Assembly (NCBI GenBank): GCA_964385175.1
Contig: CAYLNL010000002.1
Coordinates: forward strand, 223,030-287,029
DNA from: CAYLNL01 sp964385175
Lineage (GTDB): Bacteria; Bacteroidota; Bacteroidia; Flavobacteriales; Flavobacteriaceae
DNA: 64,000 bases
Direction of reading: 5' to 3'
The notes below the pieces were generated by a model. That model saw nothing but the letters and a program-made list of their open reading frames with translations, ran no database searches and had not been told where the DNA came from. This document shows positions 1 through 7,946 of the stretch, piece after piece. Each line of letters starts with the position of its first letter. The first letter of the stretch is position 1. Both the position numbers and the translations under genes were made by a program.

Positions 1-1
1 C

Positions 2-1990
2 GCTATGGATCTGAGGCTAAAAGATGAGTACAAGGGCAGTTATATAGGAAATGCAGCGGCCCTGGGAGGGGTAGTAAACAAATACCTCGCCCATGCCAAT
101 GTTTTTAAATTTAAAGAGCGGGGAAATATTGGGCTCATTACAGATTTCAATACTACCGGTGAGACCCCCATAACCTTAGAAGATTATATAGAAATGAGAG
201 GCGGCATCGCTGCTTTTCTAAGTGCAACAGGCGCCCAGGTTACTACCTTAGACGAAACGCAATTTCCAAAATTTGTGTTTTCAGATATAAACATGAAATC
301 AAAAAACAACCAATTTGCTGCATTAAATCTCAATTCAAAACTTTCCGATAAAACAGAGGTCAACGCCTATACCCTGCTCAACAACATACAGCAAAAAGAG
401 CAGCTATTCACCGAAAAAGTGTTTTATGATACCAGCAACTTAGATTTTAGAGAACGTACTGAAAGCACAGGGAAAATACTCTTTAACAACACATACCTCA
501 CAGCAAAATACAATCCCAACGAGCAAAATTTATGGAACTACCAGTTTACACTTACTCCCAATACAGACAATTTTCGCCAGAATATACAGTTCGAAAATGA
601 GGCGGCTACCGAAAATTACCGCACTAAGGCGTCAAATACCAACCTAAGCCTGGGACACAGCCTCCAGCACGTTTATAAGCTGAACGACAGGTGGTTTTTA
701 CAAAACAGTTTTTCCCAAAACTACCTCACGGCACACCAAGATTTACGCATAGAGGCAGACACTACTTTTTTAGGGCTCAATTTTGAAGATGAAACGTATG
801 TAGTAAACCAACAGTACAAAACAAAAAACCTCGACCACCTTTTTGATTCTGAGCTCACTCTTAAAAAAGAGAAAACGCAATATAAGGCGTTTATTGGCGC
901 AGAAGATAAGCGAAGCGCTATAACCAGCACTATTCACGAATTTCCCGATGATTTTTCAAATGATTTTAATCTCCATAACACTTTTTATAAAGTAGGGTTT
1001 TCAGGGAATAGTTTTTTAACCGATAGGTTCTATATAAACTTCTTTAACCGGGTGCTGTATTTTAGGAGTAAACACACAACCGTCCAAAGCAAGTGGCTCT
1101 ACGAACCCAAAATGAGCCTGGGATATAACTTCTCATTAGGCGAAAAAATAACACTGAGTTCCGGCATATCCAATGAATTTCCCACCATCGAAAAAATAAT
1201 AGAAAACCCGCTTGTTGCTGACTATCGTACCTTGCTTCAAAACCGGGATGTACGGTCTTCCCAAAATATACCCGTAAAAAATATATCCTTAAATTATTTT
1301 AGCTTCGATGTAAAAAAAGAAGCGCTGTTTTCTGTAGAAGCCAGATATACCCAAAAGAAAAATAACATCATTAAATTTAATGAAGTATCGCCGGAATTTA
1401 TACTCAACCAGTTTATTTATTCCCCCGAAGAAAAAAACTACTATGCCCATATATTATATGACAGGAAATTCCAAAACATTCCCTTTTCTTTTAAAAACTT
1501 TACCTCCCTACACTATACAAGAGGAATAAACTTTATTGGAGCATCGCCATCAGATTTTATAAACCAGATTTTCTCATGGAATGTAACCATAAACTCCACC
1601 TTCAAAAACAGCCCTCTTCAATTTGATGCAGGCGTTATCTATTCTAACAACCAGTTTAAACAAGAACTCATTGAACAAACCGCTGCCATTAAAAAGATTA
1701 CCTCATTTATAAAACTACGGGGAAAAGCAACCCGGTTCAATTGGGAGCTAAAAGGCACAAATCTATATCAAGACTCTAACTTAGGAACAAACTCCCTGGT
1801 ATTTGTATCTCCCTACATCCGCTACCTTTCAAAAAACCAACTCTGGGAATTTTTTATAGATGGTAATAATATTTTTCATTTAGATAACAACAGCCTGCTT
1901 ACCTCTTCTTTTGATAATGTAAGCACTTCCCAGTCACAAGTTTCTATACTGAGCGGCTATTTAATGACGGGAGTAAAATACATATTCTAA
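2..1990 (+). CDS. TonB-dependent receptor, C-terminal part (5' end outside window)
   Basis: This open frame enters from the left edge, so the first ATG (position 5) is not a reliable start. The visible ~660 residues look like the end of a plug domain followed by a long run of alternating aromatic/polar beta-strands with many Asn, Tyr and Phe, typical of a 22-strand outer-membrane barrel. The protein ends in Val-Lys-Tyr-Ile-Phe, the usual C-terminal aromatic signature for barrel insertion. No signal peptide, carboxypeptidase-like domain or TonB box can be seen because the N-terminus is missing. It would act as an outer-membrane importer or surface protein; the substrate cannot be told. It converges on the DUF5686 gene with a 23-bp gap. 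Confidence 0.8.
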   Translation, partial: AMDLRLKDEYKGSYIGNAAALGGVVNKYLAHANVFKFKERGNIGLITDFNTTGETPITLEDYIEMRGGIAAFLSATGAQVTTLDETQFPKFVFSDINMKSKNNQFAALNLNSKLSDKTEVNAYTLLNNIQQKEQLFTEKVFYDTSNLDFRERTESTGKILFNNTYLTAKYNPNEQNLWNYQFTLTPNTDNFRQNIQFENEAATENYRTKASNTNLSLGHSLQHVYKLNDRWFLQNSFSQNYLTAHQDLRIEADTTFLGLNFEDETYVVNQQYKTKNLDHLFDSELTLKKEKTQYKAFIGAEDKRSAITSTIHEFPDDFSNDFNLHNTFYKVGFSGNSFLTDRFYINFFNRVLYFRSKHTTVQSKWLYEPKMSLGYNFSLGEKITLSSGISNEFPTIEKIIENPLVADYRTLLQNRDVRSSQNIPVKNISLNYFSFDVKKEALFSVEARYTQKKNNIIKFNEVSPEFILNQFIYSPEEKNYYAHILYDRKFQNIPFSFKNFTSLHYTRGINFIGASPSDFINQIFSWNVTINSTFKNSPLQFDAGVIYSNNQFKQELIEQTAAIKKITSFIKLRGKATRFNWELKGTNLYQDSNLGTNSLVFVSPYIRYLSKNQLWEFFIDGNNIFHLDNNSLLTSSFDNVSTSQSQVSILSGYLMTGVKYIF

Positions 1991-2013
1991 CGCCCCCAGC
2001 CGGCACTTGGCGG

Positions 2014-4509
2014 CTAAAAAAAGAACCCAAACGCCCCGGTGAGGCTAAACCGGCGGGCATCTGGCAGGTCTAAATAGTTCCCGCGAAAGTTAAAATCGAT
2101 GCGAAACACCTTAAAGATGTTGCCCACCCCAAACGAATATTCCCAGTACACCCGCTCGGAAGGCGCCCGGAGCGGTATGTTAGCCGGGGCGCTCAACAGC
2201 TTGTTTTCGTCAGAAAGTTCCCCCCACACCCCGCGGATGCCTGCAATTTCCCGCAGGTTAAAATCGCGCAGCAACGGAATCCGCGAAAACAAACGCCCGT
2301 TAAAATTGTGCTCCAGGTGTACCGAGGCGTAGGTATCCGTTATAAACTCGTAAAAGTTGAGGTTCGGAAAGGTGTTGAAGATGGAAAAATATGTCTGGTT
2401 CCCGGGAATTACGCTCAACAGCCCCAACGGCACTTCTCCAAAGGTTTTTCCCACCTCTATGGTGCTGAACAGTCTGCCAAACCCCCCAACCAACCAGGGC
2501 TGGCGGTAGTAAAGCTGCACTTTTTTATAGTCAAAATCACTTTCCAGCAGGTTTTTTACGCCCAGCGTGTAGCGCAGGTACAGGCTGGCATAGTCCGTAT
2601 TCACATCGCTGCGCTCCACACCGTGCCCAATGGTTTTTCGCCGGGGCGTGTAATTGAGGGAAAGCGTGAGGTCGAACTGTTTGATGCGGGAAGCAATACC
2701 GGTGGGCGATTCGGGATCTATATAATCTATCCGGAAATCTTCTGGCAGGGCGGAGCGCAGCGTGCGGAGGCTGCCACCCACGGCGAATTGCAGGTCTTTA
2801 AAAGGCTCCAACTCTACGGAAGCCGTGGTAAGCCGTATGTTGGTGAGCTTATTGTTGGCGCCCGCCGAAAAAAAGGTAGAAGAGGCAAAACTGCGCCCCA
2901 GCACATCGTTGGTAGCCGTGAGGCTTACGCCCAACTGTTCCACATCGCGCCGGTCTCCTACCGAAACAATAAGCCGGTTGTCGGTGTTGAGCAGCCACTT
3001 GCCCGAAACGCCGTATTTAAAGCGGGTGTCATCAAAACCATAAGCCAGGTACGCCTCAATCCGCCACGGGTCGTTTTGTCCAAAATAGGTTCTGCCACCG
3101 GTGCGAAAACGCAGCCCTTCCGCATCATTAAATCCAAACGTAGAATAGATAGGGCCGTAATCTAAATTCCATTTATCTATCTCTATGTAGCCCGATGCCA
3201 GGATGGTAGCCAGGTTATAAATCCGCTTAAATTTGGGCACCGTTTTAAGCGTGTCTAACAATTTATAGATACCGCTTTCGTCTTTGCTCAGGCTCTCCAG
3301 GCGGTTTTTCGCCCAGAAAGCATCGTCCCGCTCGTAAATAGAAGGGTCAAACGGATCCACCTTCCCCTCGTAAAAAGCAGGTGGTTTTTCCACGTCAAAC
3401 CGGTACTGGTTATACAACGTAGTCCGTTTCCCGTAAACGCCCCGCGCCTTCTCTTTTTTGCTCAGGCTGAAATCGCTCATCATATAATCGCGCTTCAGCA
3501 AAAAAACCGAATCGTTCACTACATCAAACTCCTGCTCAATATAAATTTCTTTTACCCAGTTTATGTTGGCGCTTTTGGTAACCTGCATATTTATTTTCTT
3601 CACGGCAAAGGTGGTATCGTTCACCCAAAAATCACCTTTAAAGGTGAGTTCGTTTTTGCGGCGGGGATAGTAAATAATCTGGTAGCACCATTTCTGGTCT
3701 ATAAAAGCACTGTCAGACAGCACATAATTATACGTATCTATGCCCGTGCGGGAGAGCGGGCTCACAAACCCCTTGTCAAAAAACTTCAGGTAATTGTTGT
3801 AAATATCGTAGTCGGCATAGAGATCCTGCACAAAGGCGATGATGTTTTGGTTGTTGCTAAAACCGGAATTTTTATTGCCAATGAGATCTTCCTTTTTCAC
3901 GTTCAGGCGATTGTCGCCATACACCTTAGAAAAAGCCTCGTTGATGAATATGGGCAGGTAGGTTTTCCCCGTGATGCGCGAAGTATCTACCTGCTCAAAC
4001 ATAAACTCCATGCCTTTAAAGAGCTTGCTCTGCATCAAAGCGCTGTCTATGGTATTCAAATCAAACTCCACCTTTTCATACTTGTCATACTGGTATTGGT
4101 TAAACAGGTGCAGCCCGTTCTGTCGCTTCCGCGCCCATATTTTCCGCAATATGTCTATGGCGGGGTTGTTTTTCTTAGACTGTTTCCCTGCATAAATTAC
4201 CACCTCTTTGAGTTGCTCGCCTTCCTGGAGGGTTATGGTGAGGTTATAGGTAACCTTTTTTTCCAACGTGATTTCGCGGGTGGTGTAGCCCACAAAAGAT
4301 ACCATTAGGGTCGTGTAGGTTTTATCAGATTCTACATAAAACCGGCCATCGTCGTTAGAAATAGTGCCTTCTGAAGAGTTTTTAAAAAACACGTTGGCAA
4401 AAGCTACGGGCGCTCCCGCCTCATCTACCACTATGCCACCCACCTTTGTTTGGGCGAGCGCCCCGGCGCTTAGCAGGAAAAGCAGGAGAGAGGCAGAGCG
4501 TATTTTCAT
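2014..4509 (-). CDS. DUF5686 / carboxypeptidase-like regulatory domain outer-membrane protein
   Basis: About 831 residues. The frame extends 17 codons further upstream, but the Met at 4509 begins a clean signal peptide (MKIRSASLLLFLLSAGALAQ), so this start is chosen. After cleavage, residues ~20-105 form a CarboxypepD_reg-like beta-sandwich (KVGGIVVDEAGAPVAFANVF, then SVEGTIS/DDGRF-like turns), followed by the long DUF5686 region: a Lys/Asn-rich segment, then a C-terminal half of barrel-like strands ending in Gly-Phe-Phe-Phe. The family is common in Bacteroidota outer membranes and its function is not established. It sits alone, with a candidate promoter about 55 bp upstream of the start. Confidence 0.85.
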   Translation of the reverse strand: MKIRSASLLLFLLSAGALAQTKVGGIVVDEAGAPVAFANVFFKNSSEGTISNDDGRFYVESDKTYTTLMVSFVGYTTREITLEKKVTYNLTITLQEGEQLKEVVIYAGKQSKKNNPAIDILRKIWARKRQNGLHLFNQYQYDKYEKVEFDLNTIDSALMQSKLFKGMEFMFEQVDTSRITGKTYLPIFINEAFSKVYGDNRLNVKKEDLIGNKNSGFSNNQNIIAFVQDLYADYDIYNNYLKFFDKGFVSPLSRTGIDTYNYVLSDSAFIDQKWCYQIIYYPRRKNELTFKGDFWVNDTTFAVKKINMQVTKSANINWVKEIYIEQEFDVVNDSVFLLKRDYMMSDFSLSKKEKARGVYGKRTTLYNQYRFDVEKPPAFYEGKVDPFDPSIYERDDAFWAKNRLESLSKDESGIYKLLDTLKTVPKFKRIYNLATILASGYIEIDKWNLDYGPIYSTFGFNDAEGLRFRTGGRTYFGQNDPWRIEAYLAYGFDDTRFKYGVSGKWLLNTDNRLIVSVGDRRDVEQLGVSLTATNDVLGRSFASSTFFSAGANNKLTNIRLTTASVELEPFKDLQFAVGGSLRTLRSALPEDFRIDYIDPESPTGIASRIKQFDLTLSLNYTPRRKTIGHGVERSDVNTDYASLYLRYTLGVKNLLESDFDYKKVQLYYRQPWLVGGFGRLFSTIEVGKTFGEVPLGLLSVIPGNQTYFSIFNTFPNLNFYEFITDTYASVHLEHNFNGRLFSRIPLLRDFNLREIAGIRGVWGELSDENKLLSAPANIPLRAPSERVYWEYSFGVGNIFKVFRIDFNFRGNYLDLPDARRFSLTGAFGFFF

Positions 4510-4562
4510 AGTGCGGGTGTCAGATTCCGTAAAATGTATGCGGCGGGGCGGCATTTGCAAAG

Positions 4563-4570
4563 CAAAGATA
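4563..4570 (-). promoter_or_regulatory. -7 box TATCTTTG for the DUF5686 gene
   Basis: On the minus strand the octamer TATCTTTG matches the Bacteroidota -7 consensus TAnnTTTG exactly. A TTTC about 18 nt upstream is a weak -33 element. The predicted transcript start lies near 4557, giving a leader of about 48 nt before the ATG at 4509. Confidence 0.5.
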
Positions 4571-4626
4571 CAGGCTTTTTTGTATTTGAAACGGGCGCAC
4601 TATGAAAAACTACCTGTGGCTGCTTT

Positions 4627-4726
4627 CGCGCACCTGTGTAGACCTGCGCAGGGATGTACGCGCAGGCGCCTGCGAGGGTGTTCGTGTGTGCTGGTACGAG
4701 CGTGGAGGCTGGCAACAGGGAGGAGA
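4627..4726 (+). repeat. GC-rich dispersed repeat, copy R1 (core only)
   Basis: A GC-rich stretch (cacctgtgtag... ctggtacgagcgtgga, ggctggcaacagggaggaga) that matches the cores of R2-R4 but lacks their AT-rich leader. It ends 3 bp before the stop codon of the RelE-like toxin. No reading frame of interest crosses it. Confidence 0.65.
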
Positions 4727-4728
4727 AA

Positions 4729-5040
4729 TTAGCGGCTGTTTTTGCCGTATTTTCTTTTTTTAGGATTTTGCCTGTTATCATAAAAGCTAAGCAGAATGAT
4801 GCAGTCGCTTTTCAATTTATAAAAAACGGTTACCTGTTTTGTTAAAACAAATCCCCTGATTTGTCTTTCTGCACATTCAACTGAGCCTATTTCGGGAAAC
4901 TCGCAAAGTAGATACAAGAAATCGTATGTTTTTTTAATGAATGCCCTAACTACATTTTCGCCCCATTCTTTTTCTAAGTATTCAATAATTTTGTCGAACT
5001 TTTTATCGGCCTCTTTTGACCACTTTAGGGTTAGAGCCAT
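4729..5040 (-). CDS. RelE/ParE-family toxin
   Basis: 103 residues with the RelE/ParE layout: an N-terminal strand (LKWSKEADKKFDKIIEYLEK), two helices, then a beta-sheet with the Pro-Glu-Ile-Gly turn and a C-terminal strand pair ending in LLSFYDNRQNPKK. The FYDNRQNP ending is typical of ParE/RelE-like proteins of Bacteroidota. It follows its antitoxin with a 10-bp overlap (5031-5040), the usual antitoxin-first order. The family includes mRNA interferases (RelE) and gyrase inhibitors (ParE); the sequence alone does not decide which. Confidence 0.82.
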   Translation of the reverse strand: MALTLKWSKEADKKFDKIIEYLEKEWGENVVRAFIKKTYDFLYLLCEFPEIGSVECAERQIRGFVLTKQVTVFYKLKSDCIILLSFYDNRQNPKKRKYGKNSR

Positions 5041-5273
5041 TTCTTGTGTTTTTCCCGTATTTTTGAATGAGGTATTACACTGCCTTCGTGGTTCAATGCA
5101 TCATCTATCTGTATCAATTCTCTCTTTTCGGCATCACTTAACTGGCTCCAGAGCCTGTTTTCGGTAGCTTCTAAAGCTTTTTCCATGAGGTTATAAAATT
5201 GCGATAACAGCGCCTCGTTTTCGGCGTTGTCTATCAGTTTGTGAAAATTCTTTTTTAGCTCAGGGACGCTCAT
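5031..5273 (-). CDS. Antitoxin of the RelE/ParE-like module
   Basis: About 80 residues from Met at 5273; 17 upstream codons in frame are ignored because a consensus promoter lies inside them. It starts MSVPELKKNFHKLIDNAENE, is helical and strongly charged, contains RLWSQLSDAEKRELIQIDDA, and ends in a basic tail (HSKIREKHKKWL). The layout matches the small Bacteroidota antitoxins that sit directly before RelE/ParE toxins; DNA binding is inferred, not seen. Translational coupling to the toxin is likely from the 10-bp overlap. A remnant of a closely similar antitoxin start lies at 7891-7917. Confidence 0.72.
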   Translation of the reverse strand: MSVPELKKNFHKLIDNAENEALLSQFYNLMEKALEATENRLWSQLSDAEKRELIQIDDALNHEGSVIPHSKIREKHKKWL

Positions 5274-5287
5274 TGCTGTATTTTTTT

Positions 5288-5319
5288 CAAAAATACTGAA
5301 AATTGGGATACTTGTCAAA
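5288..5319 (-). promoter_or_regulatory. Promoter of the RelE-type toxin-antitoxin operon
   Basis: On the minus strand: TTTG (5319-5316), 20-nt spacer, TATTTTTG (5295-5288). Both boxes and the spacing fit the Bacteroidota consensus. Transcription would start near 5282, only about 9 nt before the ATG at 5273. The promoter overlaps the leader of repeat R2. Confidence 0.65.
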
Positions 5320-5440
5320 CTCAACTAATCTGCAATAGGTTTGGGTAAGCACGCCTCGTGTGCCTGCGTAGATGTGTACGTGCGGGCGGACGCCTGGGGG
5401 TGCTGCGGTACGGTCGTGGAGGCTGGCACCAGCAGGAGAA
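5314..5440 (+). repeat. GC-rich dispersed repeat, copy R2
   Basis: An AT-rich leader (gtcaaactcaactaatctgc) followed by a GC-rich core (aggtttgggtaagcacgcct ... ggctggcaccagcaggaga). The same leader and core recur at 6027-6160 and 7947-8075. The core begins with a small hairpin-forming motif, GCACG-CCT-CGTGY. It has no coding content. Confidence 0.8.
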
Positions 5441-5459
5441 AATCAGCTCCTGCAAAATT

Positions 5460-5843
5460 TTAGAGCGAGTATAATTCTCCCACTATTCTGGCATAGTATT
5501 TTGTTTCTTCAGAGCAACGACTGGATAAGAAAGCATCCCGAACAAGTTTTGCTTTATTTATATTTTTATCAAAACCAGAGGCAGTACTATAAAATTGCCC
5601 AATGCCTGTAATTACCATTATTTCTTTTCCTTTGCCAGCCCACTTACCTATATCTGCTCCTTCAACTAAATATTCCATTTGTGTTTCGTATGTTTGTACA
5701 AGTTCCGTCATTCTTTCCAAATTGGATTTATCTATCCATTTAAAATTATATAATAGTTCAGACCACTTGTTTTTTGCTTGTCTGTAGGATTCAAGGATTG
5801 TCTCATCTCCGTTTATTACCTTTTCTAGCGTATGCATTGGCAT
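5460..5843 (-). CDS. Hypothetical protein, 127 aa, island gene
   Basis: I do not recognise the family. The protein is soluble and helical: N-terminal half HTLEKVINGDETILESYRQA with regular Trp/Tyr/Leu heptad-like spacing, then MVITGIGQFYSTASGFDKNI and a helical tail ending RIVGELYSL. No signal peptide, membrane segment or catalytic motif is evident. Starts are possible at 5843 or 5837 (Met-Pro-Met). It sits alone between repeats R2 and R3 with no partner gene, as an orphan cassette. It could be an effector or immunity-like protein of the accessory island, but nothing in the sequence proves it. Confidence 0.55.
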   Translation of the reverse strand: MPMHTLEKVINGDETILESYRQAKNKWSELLYNFKWIDKSNLERMTELVQTYETQMEYLVEGADIGKWAGKGKEIMVITGIGQFYSTASGFDKNINKAKLVRDAFLSSRCSEETKYYARIVGELYSL

Positions 5844-6026
5844 AATTATATATTTTTTGTAAAGTTATTTATTTTTCTTTCATAATTAATTTATTTAGTA
5901 ATGTTTTCCACGAATTACATCCGCCGCTGTTCCAATATAACCTAATCAGCTACCATACTAATCGTAATTACACTTCCCTCAAATTACAGGTACAGTATCC
6001 TTACTCGAATAGCGTTTTGAAAATCA

Positions 6027-6160
6027 CCAAACTCAACTAATCCGCAACAGGTTTGGTTAAGCACGCCTCGTGCACCTGCGTAGGCATGTACGGGCGGGGC
6101 GTGTGTATGCGAGGGTGTGTGTGCTGGTAGGGGCGTGGACGCTTGCACAGGCAGGAGATG
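6027..6160 (+). repeat. GC-rich dispersed repeat, copy R3
   Basis: Leader ccaaactcaactaatccgca, core aggtttggttaagcacgcct. It contains a perfect 5-bp stem GCACG-CCT-CGTGC at 6061-6073. The rest of the ~400-bp gap 5844-6245 holds AT-rich sequence and a short direct repeat (cgtaattacac... attacag at ~5965 and ~6173) on either side of R3. Nothing there looks coding. Confidence 0.8.
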
Positions 6161-6217
6161 AGCTTCTTTTAACCGTAATTACACCCCTCTAAGGTATTAC
6201 AGATTATGTTTTTTTGA

Positions 6218-6225
6218 TACCTTTG
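6218..6225 (+). promoter_or_regulatory. -7 box TACCTTTG for yefM-yoeB
   Basis: TACCTTTG matches TAnnTTTG. No good TTG is found 19-21 nt upstream. The predicted start is near 6231, leaving about 15 nt to the yefM ATG. Confidence 0.45.
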
Positions 6226-6245
6226 TATGTGCTAAATAATGAGAT

Positions 6246-6506
6246 ATGGAAGTCACGAGCATTACCGAATTGCGAAAACATCTGAAAGCAAAGCTAGATA
6301 TTGTTTCTGAGAATAAAGAGGCTATCATTATTCACAGGGCAGGGCAGGAGGACATTATAATGCTTCCGATATCCGAGTATAATAGCTGGAAAGAGACCCA
6401 ATACTTACTTTCGACGGAAGCAAACAGAGAAGTCCTTAAGAAGTCCATAAAACAAGCTGCCGAAGGCGAGGTAGTTAAGATAGCTGTGGATGATATATGG
6501 AAGTGA
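6246..6506 (+). CDS. yefM: YefM/Phd-family antitoxin
   Basis: 86 residues. The N-terminal half has the Phd/YefM DNA-binding fold (TSITELRKHLKAKLDIV ... IIIHRAGQEDIIMLPISEYN, with the conserved 'PISEYNSW' segment). The C-terminal half is the toxin-neutralising tail (ETQYLLSTEANREVLKKSIK, then AAEGEVVKIAVDDIWK). In known YefM-YoeB modules the antitoxin binds its own operator alone and, more tightly, as a complex with YoeB. The stop overlaps the yoeB start by 10 bp, so the two are translationally coupled. Confidence 0.9.
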   Translation: MEVTSITELRKHLKAKLDIVSENKEAIIIHRAGQEDIIMLPISEYNSWKETQYLLSTEANREVLKKSIKQAAEGEVVKIAVDDIWK

Positions 6507-6766
6507 TCTTTACAAAAGAAGCACAAGACCACCTGCAATTCTGGAAGAAAACCAATAATCGGAAAATTCAAAACCGGATTACTTTATTGATAACAGAAAT
6601 CCTTGATAATCCTTTTCGGGGCATCGGGAACCCGGAGGCGCTGAAACACGACCTGAACGGCTATTGGAGCAGGCGAATTGATAAGGAGCATCGGCTGGTC
6701 TATAAGGTGGAAAATGATACAAATCGTATTATTATCATAGCACTACGGTTTCATTACCACAAGTAA
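6497..6766 (+). CDS. yoeB: YoeB/Txe-family mRNA interferase toxin
   Basis: 89 residues, the usual family length. The sequence carries the YoeB signature: FTKEAQDHLQFWKKTN at the start, IGNPEALKHDLNGYWSRRID, KEHRLVYKVE, and the C-terminal RFHYHK. The catalytic set known from YoeB (Glu in GNPEALKH, Arg in SRRIDKEHR, His-Tyr near the end) is present, so the toxin looks intact. The family cleaves mRNA in the ribosomal A site. The immediate upstream partner is yefM. Confidence 0.93.
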   Translation: MEVIFTKEAQDHLQFWKKTNNRKIQNRITLLITEILDNPFRGIGNPEALKHDLNGYWSRRIDKEHRLVYKVENDTNRIIIIALRFHYHK

Positions 6767-6817
6767 TTATACCCTATTTCGTACTTACACCCCCTAAAAT
6801 TTTTTAGGGTCTGTAAT

Positions 6818-7087
6818 TTATAAAAGTTTGATTAACGCTATAATGGTCCCTATGGTACTAATCCAAAAGAGAAATAACCACTTAATCGTATTTGCGTACT
6901 TTTCTGAGATAAGGGGTTCCAATTTGAATAAGTCTTCTTTCGTAGCGATGTGTTCAATCTTAGTTTTAATCTTTTCATCAATTTTTTCTGAGGTGGTGTT
7001 CTCCAGGTAGCTCAAAACTGTTGTCGCTTTTTCTTCGCTAAAGTTTAATTTGAGAATTTCATATACCTTAATTGTATTTGCTTCCAT
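6818..7087 (-). CDS. Small coiled-coil protein with C-terminal membrane anchor, 89 aa
   Basis: Residues 1-60 are helical and charged (TIKVYEILKLNFSEEKATTV, then EKIDEKIKTKIEHIATKEDL). Residues ~68-88 form one transmembrane helix (IKWLFLFWISTIGTIIALIK). The layout resembles the short DUF1640/CCDC90-like coiled-coil proteins common in accessory regions of bacteria. Function is unknown. It lies alone between the yoeB and higA genes, and has its own -7 box (TATATTTG, 7147-7140). Confidence 0.65.
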   Translation of the reverse strand: MEANTIKVYEILKLNFSEEKATTVLSYLENTTSEKIDEKIKTKIEHIATKEDLFKLEPLISEKYANTIKWLFLFWISTIGTIIALIKLL

Positions 7088-7139
7088 ACTACAGGTGTTT
7101 AGTTATTTTTCAAACTAACTGGTTGCTTCTGGTTTTTCA

Positions 7140-7147
7140 CAAATATA
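7140..7147 (-). promoter_or_regulatory. -7 box TATATTTG for the 89-aa membrane-anchored protein
   Basis: Exact TAnnTTTG match on the minus strand, with a predicted start near 7134 and a 47-nt leader. No clear -33 element. Confidence 0.45.
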
Positions 7148-7203
7148 ATAAAACCTTCTGAATTATATACTACATCCCTACCCGAATGGTGTTTTGAAGG
7201 TTG

Positions 7204-7506
7204 TCAGAGTTTAATGGAGAGTTCCAGGCGCCCGCCAAGCCCGCGTTCCACTATTTTTTGAAGGGTTGAAACGCGAACCTCTTTGAGGTTGTTCTCGATC
7301 TTGGAAATATATCCCTTGTTGGTTCCACATTTTTGGGCAAGATCTTCCTGGGTCATTCCTCTTTCAAGGCGGGCTTGTTGAATGAGAACCCCCAGCTTAA
7401 AAGCTTCGTAGCCCCTCTCAAATTTATCGCGTTTCGGGGTTCCTTCCTGCCCGTATTGTTCTTCAATAAACTGATCAAGAGTTTTTATGTTGCTTTTCGT
7501 TTTCAT
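7204..7506 (-). CDS. higA: HigA-type XRE antitoxin
   Basis: 100 residues with a C-terminal XRE helix-turn-helix (GVLIQQARLERGMTQEDLAQ, then KCGTNKGYISKIENNLKEVR). The N-terminus (KTLDQFIEEQYGQEGTPKRD) is the usual head of HigA proteins paired with HigB/Gp49-like toxins. The gene is second in the operon, overlapping the toxin by 32 bp; toxin-first order is characteristic of HigBA. The likely operator is the 20-bp palindrome at 7854-7873. Confidence 0.92.
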   Translation of the reverse strand: MKTKSNIKTLDQFIEEQYGQEGTPKRDKFERGYEAFKLGVLIQQARLERGMTQEDLAQKCGTNKGYISKIENNLKEVRVSTLQKIVERGLGGRLELSIKL

Positions 7507-7834
7507 ATTCTCTTTTAATTATAAGTGCTTTTTCAATTTCTTGTTTTGGTGTCTTCTGTGTCTTTTTATGAAAGCCGTTTGCCAACACTACTAATTTTCC
7601 ATGGTCAAAAAAGCAAAAAATTCGGAAAATACTGCTTGCCTGCTGAACCCGGATTTCATAAAGCCCATCCGTACCTTCCAAGTGTTTTAAATACTCTTTA
7701 GGTACGTTTGGTATCGTCTCAATGAGCCTGAAAGTCCATAAGATTTTGTCTTTCACTTTTTGCTTTTGGTTGTGGTAAAAGCTAGAAAAGTAATCTTTAT
7801 AAGTAATGATGGTTCGTACTTTCTCATTGCTCAT
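7475..7834 (-). CDS. higB: HigB/Gp49-family toxin
   Basis: 119 residues from the ATG at 7834; an upstream in-frame TTG at 7843 is disfavoured because the promoter -7 box ends there. The sequence shows the Gp49/HigB pattern: HLEGTDGLYEIRVQQASSIF, RIFCFFDHGKLVVLANGFHK and KTQKTPKQEIEKALIIKREY. The 'L-YE-R ... R-F-F-D ... L-NGF-KKTQ-TP-EI-A' run is diagnostic. The family are ribosome-dependent mRNA interferases. It is followed by the overlapping XRE antitoxin. Confidence 0.92.
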   Translation of the reverse strand: MSNEKVRTIITYKDYFSSFYHNQKQKVKDKILWTFRLIETIPNVPKEYLKHLEGTDGLYEIRVQQASSIFRIFCFFDHGKLVVLANGFHKKTQKTPKQEIEKALIIKREYENEKQHKNS

Positions 7835-7840
7835 GCGATG

Positions 7841-7873
7841 CAAAGATAACTAAAGTTGTCCAATAGGACAACT
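7841..7873 (-). promoter_or_regulatory. higBA promoter with embedded operator palindrome
   Basis: Minus strand: TTG (7871-7869), exactly 20 nt, TATCTTTG (7848-7841): a full consensus promoter. An 8-bp perfect inverted repeat, AGTTGTCC-AATA-GGACAACT on the plus strand (7854-7873), overlaps the -33 box and fills most of the spacer, where a bound XRE repressor would block RNA polymerase. Six bases separate the -7 box from the higB ATG, so the mRNA is leaderless or nearly so. Confidence 0.75.
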
Positions 7874-7890
7874 CTTTTAATACAAATATA

Positions 7891-7917
7891 ATTATGCTTT
7901 AGTTCAATGGCGCTCAT
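7891..7917 (-). pseudogene. Remnant of an antitoxin 5' end
   Basis: The minus-strand frame from the ATG at 7917 reads MSAIELKHN, close to MSVPELKKN at the start of the antitoxin at 5273. The DNA upstream of both starts is also alike (gtattttt...ctgaaaat followed by the repeat leader). After nine codons the similarity is lost into the higBA promoter. The corresponding promoter boxes are decayed (CATTTTTT, short spacer). I read this as a toxin-antitoxin module truncated when higBA came to lie beside it. Confidence 0.45.
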
Positions 7918-7946
7918 CGGTGTATTTTTAAAAAATGCTGAAAATG

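Noticed and set aside
2308..3165. 285-codon plus-strand ORF opposite the DUF5686 gene
   Set aside because: It is antisense to a gene with clear domains; composition shows it to be a shadow frame.
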